A DNA stretch of 43,343 bases, taken from assembly GCA_028713675.1 (NCBI GenBank), contig JAQTNV010000030.1:1-43343 (forward strand), written 5' to 3'. The DNA is from a bacterium. Its GTDB lineage: Bacteria; Desulfobacterota; JAPLJL01. Made by a program: the position numbers and the translations under genes. The notes beneath the pieces were generated by a model. The model searched no databases. It saw only the letters and a list, made by a program, of their open reading frames with translations, and had not been told where the DNA came from. Positions 8,382 through 16,932 of the stretch are shown one piece after another; the first letter of the stretch is position 1, and every line of letters begins with the position of its first letter.

Positions 8382-9374
8382 ATGTCTGAAGCGATCATTC
8401 ATCTCCTCCCGGTTCTTTTTCTCATTCTCGTGGCCGAGTTCGTCAACGGCTGGACGGACGCGCCCAACGCCATCGCTACTGTAGTATCTACCCGGGTCAT
8501 GACGCCGGTTCAGGCCCTGACCATGGCGGTGGTTCTGAATTTCCTCGGGACCCTGTCGGGGACGGCCGTGGCCCTGACGGTGGGAAAAGGAATAGTCCGG
8601 CCGGAGGTGATCAATCTTTCCACCATCGCGGCGGCGATGGTGGGGAACATCATCTGGGGAAATTTCGCCCGTTACTTCGGCCTGCCGACCAGCTCGACCC
8701 ACGCCCTGGTTTCCGGACTCGCCGGGGCCAGCATCGCCACCGCGGGCTTTTCCTCCCTGCAGTGGGAGGGCTGGAGGAAGATCTTTCTCGGCCTCGGGTT
8801 TTCCACCTTCCTGGGTTTTCTGGGCGGGTTTATTCTGATGCTGACCATTTACTGGATTTTTCAGAAGGTCCGCCCGGGCTGGATCCGGAAAATCTTCGGA
8901 CGCGCGCAGATCTTCTCCGCCGCCTTCATGGCCTTTTCCCACGGTTCGAACGACGGGCAGAAATTCATGGGCATGTTCACCCTCACCCTGGTGATCGGCG
9001 GCGTCCTCCCGGAGTTCAAGATCCCGCTCTGGGTAATCACCATCTGCGCCCTTACCATCGGGCTCGGGACCGCCCTCGGGGGCTGGAAGATCGTCCGCAC
9101 CATCGGGGTCCGCCTGACCAAGCTCGAGCCGGTCCAGGGGTTCGCCGCCGAAACCGGCGCGGCCCTGACCATCGAGCTGGCCTCCCGGCTGGGCATCCCG
9201 CTCTCCACCACTCACACGATCAACACCTCGATCATGGGCGTGGGGACAACCCGCAAGTTCTCCGCCATCCGTTGGGGAGTGGGGGGAGAGATCGTAACCG
9301 CCTGGATCTTCACCTTTCCGGTCTGCGGCCTGATCGGCTGGGTCACCTGCCAGCTTTTCAAACTTCTGTTTTAA
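8382..9374 (+). CDS. pit: PiT-family inorganic phosphate transporter
   Basis: A 330-residue inner-membrane protein with about 10 hydrophobic segments. The two inverted PiT signature repeats are visible: GWTDAPNAIATVVSTR near residue 22 and FSHGSNDGQKFMGM near residue 186. They carry the Asp residues used in cation-coupled phosphate uptake, although the first repeat has TD where many relatives have ND. A third conserved patch reads STTHTINTSIMGVG. It lies directly after phoBR with a Pho-box array between, so induction under low phosphate is likely. That is notable because many Pit systems are considered constitutive. Confidence 0.93.
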   Translation: MSEAIIHLLPVLFLILVAEFVNGWTDAPNAIATVVSTRVMTPVQALTMAVVLNFLGTLSGTAVALTVGKGIVRPEVINLSTIAAAMVGNIIWGNFARYFGLPTSSTHALVSGLAGASIATAGFSSLQWEGWRKIFLGLGFSTFLGFLGGFILMLTIYWIFQKVRPGWIRKIFGRAQIFSAAFMAFSHGSNDGQKFMGMFTLTLVIGGVLPEFKIPLWVITICALTIGLGTALGGWKIVRTIGVRLTKLEPVQGFAAETGAALTIELASRLGIPLSTTHTINTSIMGVGTTRKFSAIRWGVGGEIVTAWIFTFPVCGLIGWVTCQLFKLLF

Positions 9375-9481
9375 CCCCCGCCCGAAAGCACCTTCCGCTT
9401 TTCCCGTCAAGAGAACCTCGGCCCCAGCCCCGGGATTTGATTGACTTGTTTTCCCGGCAAACATAATATGCATCCAGATCC

Positions 9482-9600
9482 ACGCCTAATCTCAATGGTG
9501 AGAACGGGGAACCCAAGCATTTGGGGCGCATCGCCGGATGGCGTAGGGCAACTCTTTCGGCCCGAGCCCGTCAGCTAACCTCGCAGGCGTCGAAGGAGAG
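9482..9600 (+). promoter_or_regulatory. Cyclic di-AMP riboswitch (ydaO/yuaA class)
   Basis: Conserved blocks of the class are present in order: GGGGAACCC, TTTGGGGCGCAT, AGGGCAACTCTTTCGGCCCG, CCCGTCAGCTAACCTCG and AGGCGTCGAAGGAGAG. P1 pairs ACGCCT (9482-9487) with AGGCGT (9585-9590). The gene that follows is a KimA-type potassium importer, the classic target of this class. In known members ligand binding turns expression off. Recognised from memory of the consensus, not by a covariance search. Confidence 0.93.
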
Positions 9601-9660
9601 AACCTTCCGGAACTGGCCGGAGGCAGACTCTCCGAGCAGTCATTTAAAACCGGAGGTTCT
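9599..9660 (+). promoter_or_regulatory. Putative translational expression platform of the riboswitch
   Basis: AGAACCTTCCGG (9599-9610) is complementary, with one bulge, to ACCGGAGGTTCT (9649-9660), which contains the Shine-Dalgarno GGAGG of kimA. The same segment can instead pair locally with CCGGAGG (9617-9623). No U-tract is present, so control of translation start is more likely than termination. Confidence 0.5.
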
Positions 9661-9662
9661 AA

Positions 9663-11669
9663 ATGGGCGATCTGCAGGATGCCGGCGGCGGTCCGGATTT
9701 ACCTTATCAGGAAAAACCTTCATCTCTGGATCGGCTGAAAAAGGCGGTGATCGGCCCGCCCCGCGATCTTTCCGACCGGACGGTTTTCCAGCGCCTCTCG
9801 GTGGTCGCTTTCCTCGCCTGGGTCGGGCTCGGCGCCGACGGTCTTTCCTCATCCTCCTACGGGCCGGAAGAAGCCTTCCGCACGCTCGGGGAACACACCT
9901 TCCTTGCCCTCCCGATCGCGGCCCTGATGATCGCCACCGTCTGCATCATCTCCGCCTGCTACAGCCGGATCATCGCCCGGTTCCCCCACGGCGGGGGAGG
10001 ATATGTCGTCGCCACCGCCCTGCTCGGCGAACGAGCCGGCATGGTCTCCGGCGCGGCCCTTTGGGTTGACTATGTCCTCACGATCACCGTCTCGATCGCG
10101 GCCGCGGGGGACGCTCTTTTCAGTTTTCTGCCGTCCGGCTGGCACGAGATAAAGCTCCCGCTCGAGGTCATCCTGATCCTCGCGCTCACCACTCTGAACA
10201 TTCGGGGGGTCAAGGAATCTATTATTACCCTCCTCCCGATTTTCCTCCTCTTCCTCGTCACCCATATCATTCTGATCGGTGCCGGGATCGGCGTTCACGC
10301 CTCGGCCGCGGTACAAACCGCAACGGTGGTTCACTCCGGCTTCCGCGATGGGCTGGCCACCCTGGGCGGCGCCGGAATGCTCCTGCTCTTCTTGCATGCC
10401 TATTCGCTCGGCGGGGGGACCTACACCGGGATCGAGGCCGTCTCCAACGGCCTTTCCATCATGCGCGAGCCCCGGGTCGCCACCGCCCAAAAGACCATGA
10501 TTTACATGGCGGTTTCGCTTTCCATAGTCTCCGGCGGCCTGGTTGTCTGTTACCTGCTCTGGCAGGTGGAGCCGGCGGCGGGCAAAACCCTGAACGCCAT
10601 TCTCTGGGAAAAAGTCGCGGGGGGAATCCCCGGAGGGCATCTCTTCGTAATCCTGACCCTCTTTTCCGAGGGCGCGCTCCTCGTGGTCGGGGCCCAGGCC
10701 GGCTTCCTGGGCGGGCCCCGGGTTCTCGCCAACATGGCGGTGGACAATTGGGTGCCGCGCCGGCTGGCCGCACTTTCGGAACGCCTGACCACCCAGAACG
10801 GCACCCTGATCATGGGAGGTGCCGCCCTGGCCGTCCTGCTCTATTCGCGGGGGGATGTCCACCGCCTGGTGGTGATCTACAGCATCAATGTCTTCCTCAC
10901 CTTCTCCCTCTCGATGCTGGGAATGGCGCGTTCGCTTCTTTCCCGGCGGAGTTCTGGGAAACCCTGGAAACGGGAATTTTCACTCTTCGCGGGCGGATTT
11001 CTTTTCTGTATTACGATCCTCTTTGTCACCGTTTTCGAGAAATTCGGTGAAGGCGGTTGGGTCACGCTCCTGGTCACGGGCACGGTCATCTCCCTTTGCC
11101 TTCTGATCCGGCGCCATTATCGGACTACCAACGCCAAGCTCGCCCAGGTCTACGCAATTCTCTCCGATCTTCCCCGGATTACCGATAAAGTCCCCGCTCC
11201 GATTGACCCGACTCTTCCTACTGCCGCCGTCCTGGTGGGTGGCTACACCGGTCTCGGGATCCACACAACGCTGGCCTCTTTCCGGGAATTCCCCGGGAAA
11301 TTCCGGAACGTAGTCTTTCTCTCGGTGGGGGCGGTCGACTCCGGGATCTTCAAGGGCGAGGAGGCGGTCGACAAGATCCAGGACCGGGTCAGGAAGGAAC
11401 TGGAAAAATACGTGGACCTGATGTCCGGACAAGGGGTCCCCTCTACCTACCGGCTGGCGGTCGGGACGGATGTCGTTTCGGAGCTGGAAAAGCTCTGCCT
11501 GGATGTAGCCCGGGAATTTCCTCAGGTAACTTACTTCGCCGGGCAATTGGTCTTTCATCGCGAGCGTTGGTACCAGCCTATCCTCCACAACGAAACCGCC
11601 TTCATCCTCCAGAAGCGGCTGCACCTGGCGGGCCGGACCGTGGTCATCATCCCCGCCCGGGTGGGTTAA
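9663..11669 (+). CDS. kimA: KimA-type potassium importer (APC superfamily)
   Basis: A 668-residue membrane protein resembling the high-affinity K+/H+ symporter KimA (formerly YdaO) of Bacillus. The APC core with about 12 membrane segments spans roughly residues 45-480. It holds the family patches GLSSSSYGPEE, FPHGGGGYVVA, WVDYVLTITVSIAAAGDA and YTGIEAVSNG. The cytosolic C-terminal domain (about 490-668) ends RWYQPILHNETAFILQ, close to the KimA tail. The N-terminus carries an extra 30 residues or so. GGAGG is 6 nt before ATG. The upstream c-di-AMP riboswitch independently supports a potassium role. Other APC permeases are less likely given both signals. Confidence 0.9.
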   Translation: MGDLQDAGGGPDLPYQEKPSSLDRLKKAVIGPPRDLSDRTVFQRLSVVAFLAWVGLGADGLSSSSYGPEEAFRTLGEHTFLALPIAALMIATVCIISACYSRIIARFPHGGGGYVVATALLGERAGMVSGAALWVDYVLTITVSIAAAGDALFSFLPSGWHEIKLPLEVILILALTTLNIRGVKESIITLLPIFLLFLVTHIILIGAGIGVHASAAVQTATVVHSGFRDGLATLGGAGMLLLFLHAYSLGGGTYTGIEAVSNGLSIMREPRVATAQKTMIYMAVSLSIVSGGLVVCYLLWQVEPAAGKTLNAILWEKVAGGIPGGHLFVILTLFSEGALLVVGAQAGFLGGPRVLANMAVDNWVPRRLAALSERLTTQNGTLIMGGAALAVLLYSRGDVHRLVVIYSINVFLTFSLSMLGMARSLLSRRSSGKPWKREFSLFAGGFLFCITILFVTVFEKFGEGGWVTLLVTGTVISLCLLIRRHYRTTNAKLAQVYAILSDLPRITDKVPAPIDPTLPTAAVLVGGYTGLGIHTTLASFREFPGKFRNVVFLSVGAVDSGIFKGEEAVDKIQDRVRKELEKYVDLMSGQGVPSTYRLAVGTDVVSELEKLCLDVAREFPQVTYFAGQLVFHRERWYQPILHNETAFILQKRLHLAGRTVVIIPARVG

Positions 11670-11680
11670 GGATAGTCGAA

Positions 11681-12022
11681 CTAGCCGATCGCCAGGCCGC
11701 CGCGTTCCCCGGTCCGGATCCGGATGCATTCGGGCAGATCCATGACAAAAATCTTCCCATCCCCGACCTTTCCGGTCCGGGCTCCCTTGACTAAAGCCTG
11801 GATACAGGGCTCGACGAAATCCTCGTTGACCGCGATCTCGATCTTGATCTTTTTCAGCAGGTTGCCGTGTTCCACGTTCCCGCGGTAGACCTCCGTCACC
11901 CCTTTCTGGCGTCCGCAGCCCATGACCTGAGTCACGGTCCGGAGGTAAATCTCGGAATCGTCCAGCTCCCGGAGCACCTTCTCCAGGCGATGCGGCTGAA
12001 TGATGGCAATGATGTATTTCAT
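11681..12022 (-). CDS. glnK: Nitrogen regulatory protein PII (GlnB/GlnK family)
   Basis: A 113-residue PII trimer subunit that senses 2-oxoglutarate, ATP/ADP and energy state. The T-loop reads [20 protein letters not shown] and the C-terminal signature [19 protein letters not shown] is intact. Tyr46 is present, but position 51, the uridylylated Tyr in enteric PII, is Glu here, so GlnD-type modification at that site is excluded. It is the last gene after amtB (108 nt gap) and so most likely plugs the ammonium channel; the GlnK name rests on that linkage. It converges on kimA with only 11 bp between and no visible terminator. Confidence 0.92.
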   Translation of the reverse strand: MKYIIAIIQPHRLEKVLRELDDSEIYLRTVTQVMGCGRQKGVTEVYRGNVEHGNLLKKIKIEIAVNEDFVEPCIQALVKGARTGKVGDGKIFVMDLPECIRIRTGERGGLAIG

Positions 12023-12130
12023 CTTTCACTCCTTCCTGGATCCATGACCCGGCTTACCTGGATTTTGAAGTTGATAAAGATCCATTCAATCCGTGAAAAT
12101 CCGTGTCGGAACCTCAACCTCATATATCCC

Positions 12131-13426
12131 TCATTCCAAAATCGTATAGGCGCTTTCGGAGTGCTGAGTCAGATCCAGGCCGATGTCTTCTTCCTCCTCG
12201 CTGACCCGCAATTTCATGACCACGTCGAGAATCTTGAGAACCCCGTAAGTAACCACCCCGGCTAAAATCCAGGTGGCCGCGATCCCGATGATCTGAATCA
12301 GCAGCTGCCCCGGGTTTCCGAAAAACAACCCATCCGCGCCCGCGCTGTTGGCAGCTTTGGTGGCGAACAGACCCACGGCTAAGGTTCCCCAGGTGCCGCT
12401 CAATCCGTGGATGCCGAAGACATCCAGGGTGTCGTCATAACCCAGGCGGGGCTTCAAAACGCTCACCCCGTAGTAGCAGAGAATCGCCGCGACCACGCCG
12501 ATGATCATGGCGGAATTGGGACTGACAAAACCCGCGGCGGGCGTGACCCCCGCCAGGCCGGCGATCGCCCCGGAGCAGATCCCGAGCACGGTGGGTTTCC
12601 CGATCCGAGTCCAATCGATAAATACCCAGACCAGCCCGGCCGCGCAGGCGGAGAGAAACGTATTGGTGAAAGCCAGGGAAGCCAGACTGCCAGAAGTGAT
12701 CGCGCTCCCGGCGTTGAAACCGAACCAGCCGAACCAGAGAAGTCCCGTCCCCAGGACCGTCATGGTCAGGTTGTGGGGCCGGACCACCTTTTCCGGATAG
12801 CACTTCCGCCGGCCGATCAGGATCGCGGCCACCAGGGCGCTTGCCCCCGAGCTGATATGGACCACCGCGCCCCCGGCAAAATCCAGGAATCCGAGCTTCG
12901 CCAGCCAGCCCCCGCCCCAGACCCAGTGGCAGAGCAGGTTGTAAACCAGCGTGGACCAGAGCAGGCTGAAAATAAAAAAGGTCGAAAATTTCATCCGCTC
13001 GGCTACCGCTCCCGAGATCAGGGCCACGGTGATGATCGCGAACATCCCCTGGAACATGATGAAGGCAAAACCGGGAACGGTACCCCGGGGCTCCAGCCCG
13101 GAAAGCGAGATCCCGAGACGGTCCAGACCGCCCACCACCCCGCCCAGGTCCGGCCCGAAGGACAGGGAGTAACCCCAGAGCACCCATTCCACGCCGATCA
13201 GGCAGATGATAAAAAAGCTCTGCATAATCGTGCTGAGGACGTTCTTTCTCCGAAGCATCCCCCCGTAGAAAAGGGCCAGGCCCGGGGTCATCAGCATCAC
13301 CAGGGCCGTGGAAACCAGGAGCCAGGCGGTATCGGCCGGGCTCACGGTTCCCCCGGTATCCGCCCCGGCCGGGACGGCCCAGGAAAAGATCAGTCCCAGG
13401 GCCAGCCATAAAATATTCCGATTCAT
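12131..13426 (-). CDS. amtB: Ammonium channel/transporter
   Basis: A 431-residue Amt/Rh-family channel with an N-terminal signal-like segment (LALGLIFSWAVPAGA) and 11 predicted membrane helices. The pore twin histidines lie in CHWVWGGGWLAKLGFLDF(AGG) and FGIHGLSGTWG; the Phe-gate region is conserved. I start at ATG 13424-13426, six nt after GGAGG; a GTG two codons earlier abuts the ribosome site. The cytosolic tail is acidic (SEEEEDIGLDLTQHSES). It lies between the small HiPIP-like gene and PII, downstream of a sigma-54 promoter, as expected for nitrogen-limitation expression. Confidence 0.95.
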   Translation of the reverse strand: MNRNILWLALGLIFSWAVPAGADTGGTVSPADTAWLLVSTALVMLMTPGLALFYGGMLRRKNVLSTIMQSFFIICLIGVEWVLWGYSLSFGPDLGGVVGGLDRLGISLSGLEPRGTVPGFAFIMFQGMFAIITVALISGAVAERMKFSTFFIFSLLWSTLVYNLLCHWVWGGGWLAKLGFLDFAGGAVVHISSGASALVAAILIGRRKCYPEKVVRPHNLTMTVLGTGLLWFGWFGFNAGSAITSGSLASLAFTNTFLSACAAGLVWVFIDWTRIGKPTVLGICSGAIAGLAGVTPAAGFVSPNSAMIIGVVAAILCYYGVSVLKPRLGYDDTLDVFGIHGLSGTWGTLAVGLFATKAANSAGADGLFFGNPGQLLIQIIGIAATWILAGVVTYGVLKILDVVMKLRVSEEEEDIGLDLTQHSESAYTILE

Positions 13427-13472
13427 GTTCACCTCCCCTTCGATTTAATCTTCAGATCCTGCTCTTGATTGA

Positions 13473-13724
13473 CTAATCGTTAAAATTAAAATTCCGACAC
13501 CAACCATCACGATCCATTTCCTGTCCTTTGGTATCCTCGCCGGTAATAATCGGATAAACGCAGAAAGTCTTGATCCCTTCGCCTTGGGAAACCCAGTATT
13601 CGCATTTCGCGCACCTTTCATCCTCCTCAAATATCTCCGCTTTTTTGTTTCCATGGTCAGGCATCTTCCTCGTCCTTCCCCGCAATCTGATTACTTTCGC
13701 TTTAGCCCGTCCGGACTTTTTCAT
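13473..13724 (-). CDS. Small four-cysteine protein, HiPIP-like
   Basis: An 83-residue protein, or 62 residues if it starts at Met22 (13661), which has the better ribosome site. Its C-terminal half carries C-x2-C-x13-C-x20-C with a final GWC. This resembles high-potential iron-sulfur proteins and the small Fe-S subunits of benzylsuccinate-synthase-type enzymes, although the last spacing is longer than in classic HiPIPs. The N-terminus is basic and lacks a Tat or Sec signal. It is the first gene after a sigma-54 promoter and precedes amtB by 46 bp, so it is part of the ammonium operon. A zinc-binding role is an alternative. Function unknown. Confidence 0.6.
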   Translation of the reverse strand: MKKSGRAKAKVIRLRGRTRKMPDHGNKKAEIFEEDERCAKCEYWVSQGEGIKTFCVYPIITGEDTKGQEMDRDGWCRNFNFND

Positions 13725-13754
13725 CAGTTTTCTCTTCCCTCCGGATTGATATAA

Positions 13755-13770
13755 AGCAACAGGCGTGCCA
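13755..13770 (-). promoter_or_regulatory. Sigma-54 promoter of the HiPIP-like/amtB/PII unit
   Basis: On the minus strand TGGCACG-CCTG-TTGCT matches the -24/-12 consensus, with exactly 10 nt between the invariant GG and GC. The start point would be near 13744, 20 bp before the first possible ATG. Confidence 0.9.
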
Positions 13771-13867
13771 AGGGCGGAAAGCCCCGCGCCGGATTGGCTA
13801 ACTTATTGAAGCGATTGGTTATTTCGAGGAATTTATAAAACCGGGAAGAAAAACGGGGAAGGAATTT

Positions 13868-13917
13868 ATCCTACATATTTGTAGGATTCTGAGGCAAATC
13901 CTACATCTTGGTATGAA
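13868..13917. promoter_or_regulatory. Paired enhancer-like sites upstream of the sigma-54 promoter
   Basis: A palindrome ATCCTACA-N4-TGTAGGAT (13868-13887) and a degenerate second copy (13898-13917, ATCCTACA then TTGGTATGA) have centres 30 bp apart, about three helical turns. They lie about 100-150 bp upstream of the -24 element, the usual place for bacterial enhancer-binding proteins. The second copy overlaps the stop codon of the NifA-like gene. Confidence 0.6.
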
Positions 13918-15463
13918 ACCTTTTGGGATCGATCCCATGTTTACGGATTCTTAATCCCATCACCCGCTCGGAGAGGCCCAGGGCCTTGGCGGCCCCGGCC
14001 AGATTTCCCCGGGAGGATTTCAGCGCGTCGAGAATCAGGTTCCTCTCGATATTGTCGAGCGTGGCCTGGAGGGGCCCCTCGTGCATCGTCCCGCTGGCCT
14101 CGGCGGTCTGCAGGGTGGGCGGAAGATGATGCCCGTGGATTACCCCCTCATTCGAAAGCAAAACCGCCCGCTCGATGCAGTTCTCGAGTTCCCGGACGTT
14201 ACCCGGCCAGTGGTAGGCCATCAGCATGTCGATCGCCGGGGTGGTGACTCGGAGAATCTTCTTCCGGCTCTCCCGGCTGTATTTCTCCACGAAATGATCG
14301 GCCAGGAGCAGGATATCGGCCTTCCGGTCGCGGAGAGGCGGGAGAAAGATGGGAAAAACATTCAGGCGGTAAAAAAGATCCTCCCGGAAACGGCCCTGGG
14401 CCACCAGGGCCTCCAGATCACGGTTCGTGGCGGCGATGATCCGGACATCCACCTTGAGCGTCCGGGTACCGCCGACCCGCTCGAACTCCCGCTCCTGCAG
14501 AACCCGGAGGAGCTTGATCTGGATCAGGGGGGAGAGATCCCCGATTTCATCCAGGAAAATGGTTCCTCCGTCCGCCAGCTCGAAACGCCCCTTCCGTTCG
14601 CGGATCGCCCCGGTGAAGGCCCCCTTCTCGTGCCCGAAAAGTTCGCTCTCAATCACCGTTTCGGGCAGGGCCGCGCAGTTGACCTTGATCAGGGGCTGGT
14701 GGGCCCGAAGGCTCTCATAATGAAGCGAATGGGCCACCAGCTCCTTGCCCGTCCCGCTTTCCCCGTGGAGCAAAACCGTGGTATTGCTCTGGGCCACCTG
14801 GGCGATGAGATCGTAGACCTTCTGCATGGCCTTGGAGTTGCCGATGATGTTGGCGGGGCGGAAGCGGTCCTTGAGTTGTTCCTGGAGACGGATGTTCTCC
14901 TCCAGAAGCCGCTGGCGCTCCTCGGCCGCGGTCTGGCGCAGCCGGACCGCCTGGGCCACCAGGGAAGCGATAATCGAGAGCAGGCGCACCTCATCCTCGA
15001 GGGAGATTCCGGGATCGAACCAGCGGTCGGCGGAGAGCGCCCCGATCACCTCATGCCCAAGCTTGACCGGAACGCAGATGAAGGAGATATCCTTTTTCCG
15101 GAGCCCGTTGCGGGCTCCAGTCCGGTTCAGAAACAGCGGCTCCTGCGAAACCCGGGGCACCGCCGCCGGTTTGCCGGTCTGCACCACCTTGCCGGTGATC
15201 CCCTCTCCGACCTTGTATCTGCCTTTTTCCCGCTGGCTCTCGGAAAGCCCGTAGGCGGCCTCGATGAAGATCTCCCCCGTTTCCCGGTTCAGGATGGTCA
15301 GGGTCCCGCGCAGGAGCCCCATGTGCTCGGCCATGGCCTTCAGGACCGGGACCATCACGTCCCGGAGATCCAGGCGCTGGCTTAATTTCTGGCTGATCTC
15401 GAACAGGAGGCCGAGTTCTTTTACTTCCCGCCGGAGCGGGGCAGGATGGTCGGATTTATTCAT
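13901..15463 (-). CDS. NifA-like sigma-54-dependent activator (GAF-AAA+-Fis)
   Basis: A 520-residue enhancer-binding protein. The GAF domain covers about residues 20-175 ([19 protein letters not shown] and [11 protein letters not shown] are typical of NifA). The AAA+ domain, about 205-430, has Walker A GESGTGKE, the sigma-54 contact loop GAFTGA and Walker B IFLDEIGD. The C-terminal Fis-type HTH reads [17 protein letters not shown]. No cysteine-rich linker of the oxygen-sensitive NifA type is seen. No nif genes are nearby; it lies between glnA and the sigma-54-driven amtB unit, so a role in ammonium assimilation is inferred. It probably binds the palindromes overlapping its own 3' end. Start ATG 15463; weak ribosome site. 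Confidence 0.88.
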   Translation of the reverse strand: MNKSDHPAPLRREVKELGLLFEISQKLSQRLDLRDVMVPVLKAMAEHMGLLRGTLTILNRETGEIFIEAAYGLSESQREKGRYKVGEGITGKVVQTGKPAAVPRVSQEPLFLNRTGARNGLRKKDISFICVPVKLGHEVIGALSADRWFDPGISLEDEVRLLSIIASLVAQAVRLRQTAAEERQRLLEENIRLQEQLKDRFRPANIIGNSKAMQKVYDLIAQVAQSNTTVLLHGESGTGKELVAHSLHYESLRAHQPLIKVNCAALPETVIESELFGHEKGAFTGAIRERKGRFELADGGTIFLDEIGDLSPLIQIKLLRVLQEREFERVGGTRTLKVDVRIIAATNRDLEALVAQGRFREDLFYRLNVFPIFLPPLRDRKADILLLADHFVEKYSRESRKKILRVTTPAIDMLMAYHWPGNVRELENCIERAVLLSNEGVIHGHHLPPTLQTAEASGTMHEGPLQATLDNIERNLILDALKSSRGNLAGAAKALGLSERVMGLRIRKHGIDPKRFHTKM

Positions 15464-15496
15464 GGAAATGCCTGGTCATTAACTAAAAGATAAAAC

Positions 15497-15560
15497 GTAG
15501 GGGAGGGCCTAGTGCCCTCCCGAAAAAATTTCTTCGGGCGGGGATAAACCCCGCCCCTAC
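15497..15560. repeat. Cruciform palindromic repeat, copy 1
   Basis: Bounded by GTAGGGG and CCCCTAC, with two internal hairpins (GGAGGGC/GCCCTCC and GGGCGGGG/CCCCGCCC). A near-identical 55-bp copy lies at 28144-28198. It fills the glnA to NifA-like spacer. Confidence 0.8.
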
Positions 15561-15576
15561 TTGCTTCCGAATTTAT

Positions 15577-16905
15577 CTACAAAACCGGCAGATATTTGTC
15601 GAGCTCGTAGTTGGTAACCTGGATCCGGTAGCGGTCCCACTCGATTTCCTTGTTCTCGATGAACTTCTCGAAAACGTGATCGCCCAGGGCCTTTTTCACC
15701 AGCTTGCTTTTCTTGGTCAGCTCGATCGCCTCGAGCAGGCTGCCCGGGAGGGTGTCGATTCCGGCTTCTTCCCGTTCCTTCTCATCGATCTCAAAGATAT
15801 CCCGCTCCACCGGTTTGGGCAGGGGATAGTTGTTGCGGATGCCTTCCAACCCGGCGGCCAGCATCACGGAAAAAGCGAGGTAAGGGTTGCAGGCCGGGTC
15901 CGGGAAGCGGAGCTCGATCCGGGTAGCCATTTCCTTCCCGGGCTTGTACATCGGCACCCGGATCAGGGCCGAGCGGTTCCGCCGGGCCCAGGCGATGTAA
16001 ACCGGGGCCTCGTAGCCCGGGACCAGGCGCTTGTAGGAATTCACCCACTGGTTGGTAACCGAGGTGAATTCCTTCACGTACTTGAATACCCCGGCAATGT
16101 ACGCCTTGGCGATCTTGGAAAGATGAAACTCTTCCTTGGTGTCGAAGAAAGCGTTTTTCCCCCCTTTAACCAATGACTGGTGGCAGTGCATTCCGGAACC
16201 GTTCACCCCGAAAAGCGGTTTGGGCATAAAGGAAGCGTAAACCCCTTTCTCCCAGGCCACCTGTTTGACCACCACCTTGTAGGTCATTACCGTATCCGCC
16301 ATCTCCAGGGCCTCGGCGTAGCGGAGGTCGATCTCGTGCTGGGAGGGAGCCACCTCGTGGTGGGCATACTCCACCTGGATCCCCATCTTTTCCAGGGTCA
16401 GCATGGTATTGCGGCGAAGATCGTGGCCGAGATCGAGGGGCAGGAAGTCGAAATAGCCTCCCTGGTCAATAATCTCAGGGAACTTATCGCTCTTGAAGTA
16501 AAAATACTCGAGCTCGGGGCCGACGAAAAAGGTATATCCCAGCTTCTTGGCCTCTTCCAGATTCCGCTTCAGGATATAGCGGGTATCCCCTTCGTAATGG
16601 GTCTGGTCGGGGTTCAGGATATCGCAGAACATCCGGGCCACCGCGTCCTCCTGGGGCCGCCAGGGCAGGATCCGGAAGGTGGAGGCGTCGGGAACCGCCA
16701 CCAGGTCGCTCTCGAAGATCCGGGCGAAACCCTCGACGCTCGAGCCGTCAAAGCCCATCCCCTCGGAAAAGGCCCCCTCGAGTTCCTTGTCGGTGATGGA
16801 GAAGCTCTTCAACTGACCCAGGATGTCCACAAACCAGATTTTGATGAATTTAACTTTTTTATCTTTGACGATTTTTAGAACGTCTTCCGGTCCCAGCTTT
16901 GCCAT
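15577..16905 (-). CDS. glnA: Glutamine synthetase type I (alpha subtype)
   Basis: Makes glutamine from glutamate, ammonium and ATP; a cytosolic dodecamer. From ATG 16905 (GGAG upstream) it is 442 residues, the length of the short GSI-alpha enzymes rather than the roughly 470 of GSI-beta. Visible motifs are GFDGSSVEGF (beta-grasp), FVGPELEYFYF, GSGMHCHQS and the ATP/Glu-binding NRSALIRVP. At the position of the adenylylated Tyr the sequence reads ERDIFEID, so Phe replaces Tyr and GlnE-type modification is not expected. It follows nadE by 27 bp and sits in the nitrogen block; a NifA-like activator follows it. Confidence 0.96.
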   Translation of the reverse strand: MAKLGPEDVLKIVKDKKVKFIKIWFVDILGQLKSFSITDKELEGAFSEGMGFDGSSVEGFARIFESDLVAVPDASTFRILPWRPQEDAVARMFCDILNPDQTHYEGDTRYILKRNLEEAKKLGYTFFVGPELEYFYFKSDKFPEIIDQGGYFDFLPLDLGHDLRRNTMLTLEKMGIQVEYAHHEVAPSQHEIDLRYAEALEMADTVMTYKVVVKQVAWEKGVYASFMPKPLFGVNGSGMHCHQSLVKGGKNAFFDTKEEFHLSKIAKAYIAGVFKYVKEFTSVTNQWVNSYKRLVPGYEAPVYIAWARRNRSALIRVPMYKPGKEMATRIELRFPDPACNPYLAFSVMLAAGLEGIRNNYPLPKPVERDIFEIDEKEREEAGIDTLPGSLLEAIELTKKSKLVKKALGDHVFEKFIENKEIEWDRYRIQVTNYELDKYLPVL

Positions 16906-16932
16906 TTCTTTCTCCTTTCTCAAAAAAGCATT

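Noticed and set aside
9521-10069. 182-residue plus-strand frame starting inside the riboswitch
   Set aside because: It overlaps the aptamer and kimA in another frame, with Arg/Pro-rich, domain-free sequence.
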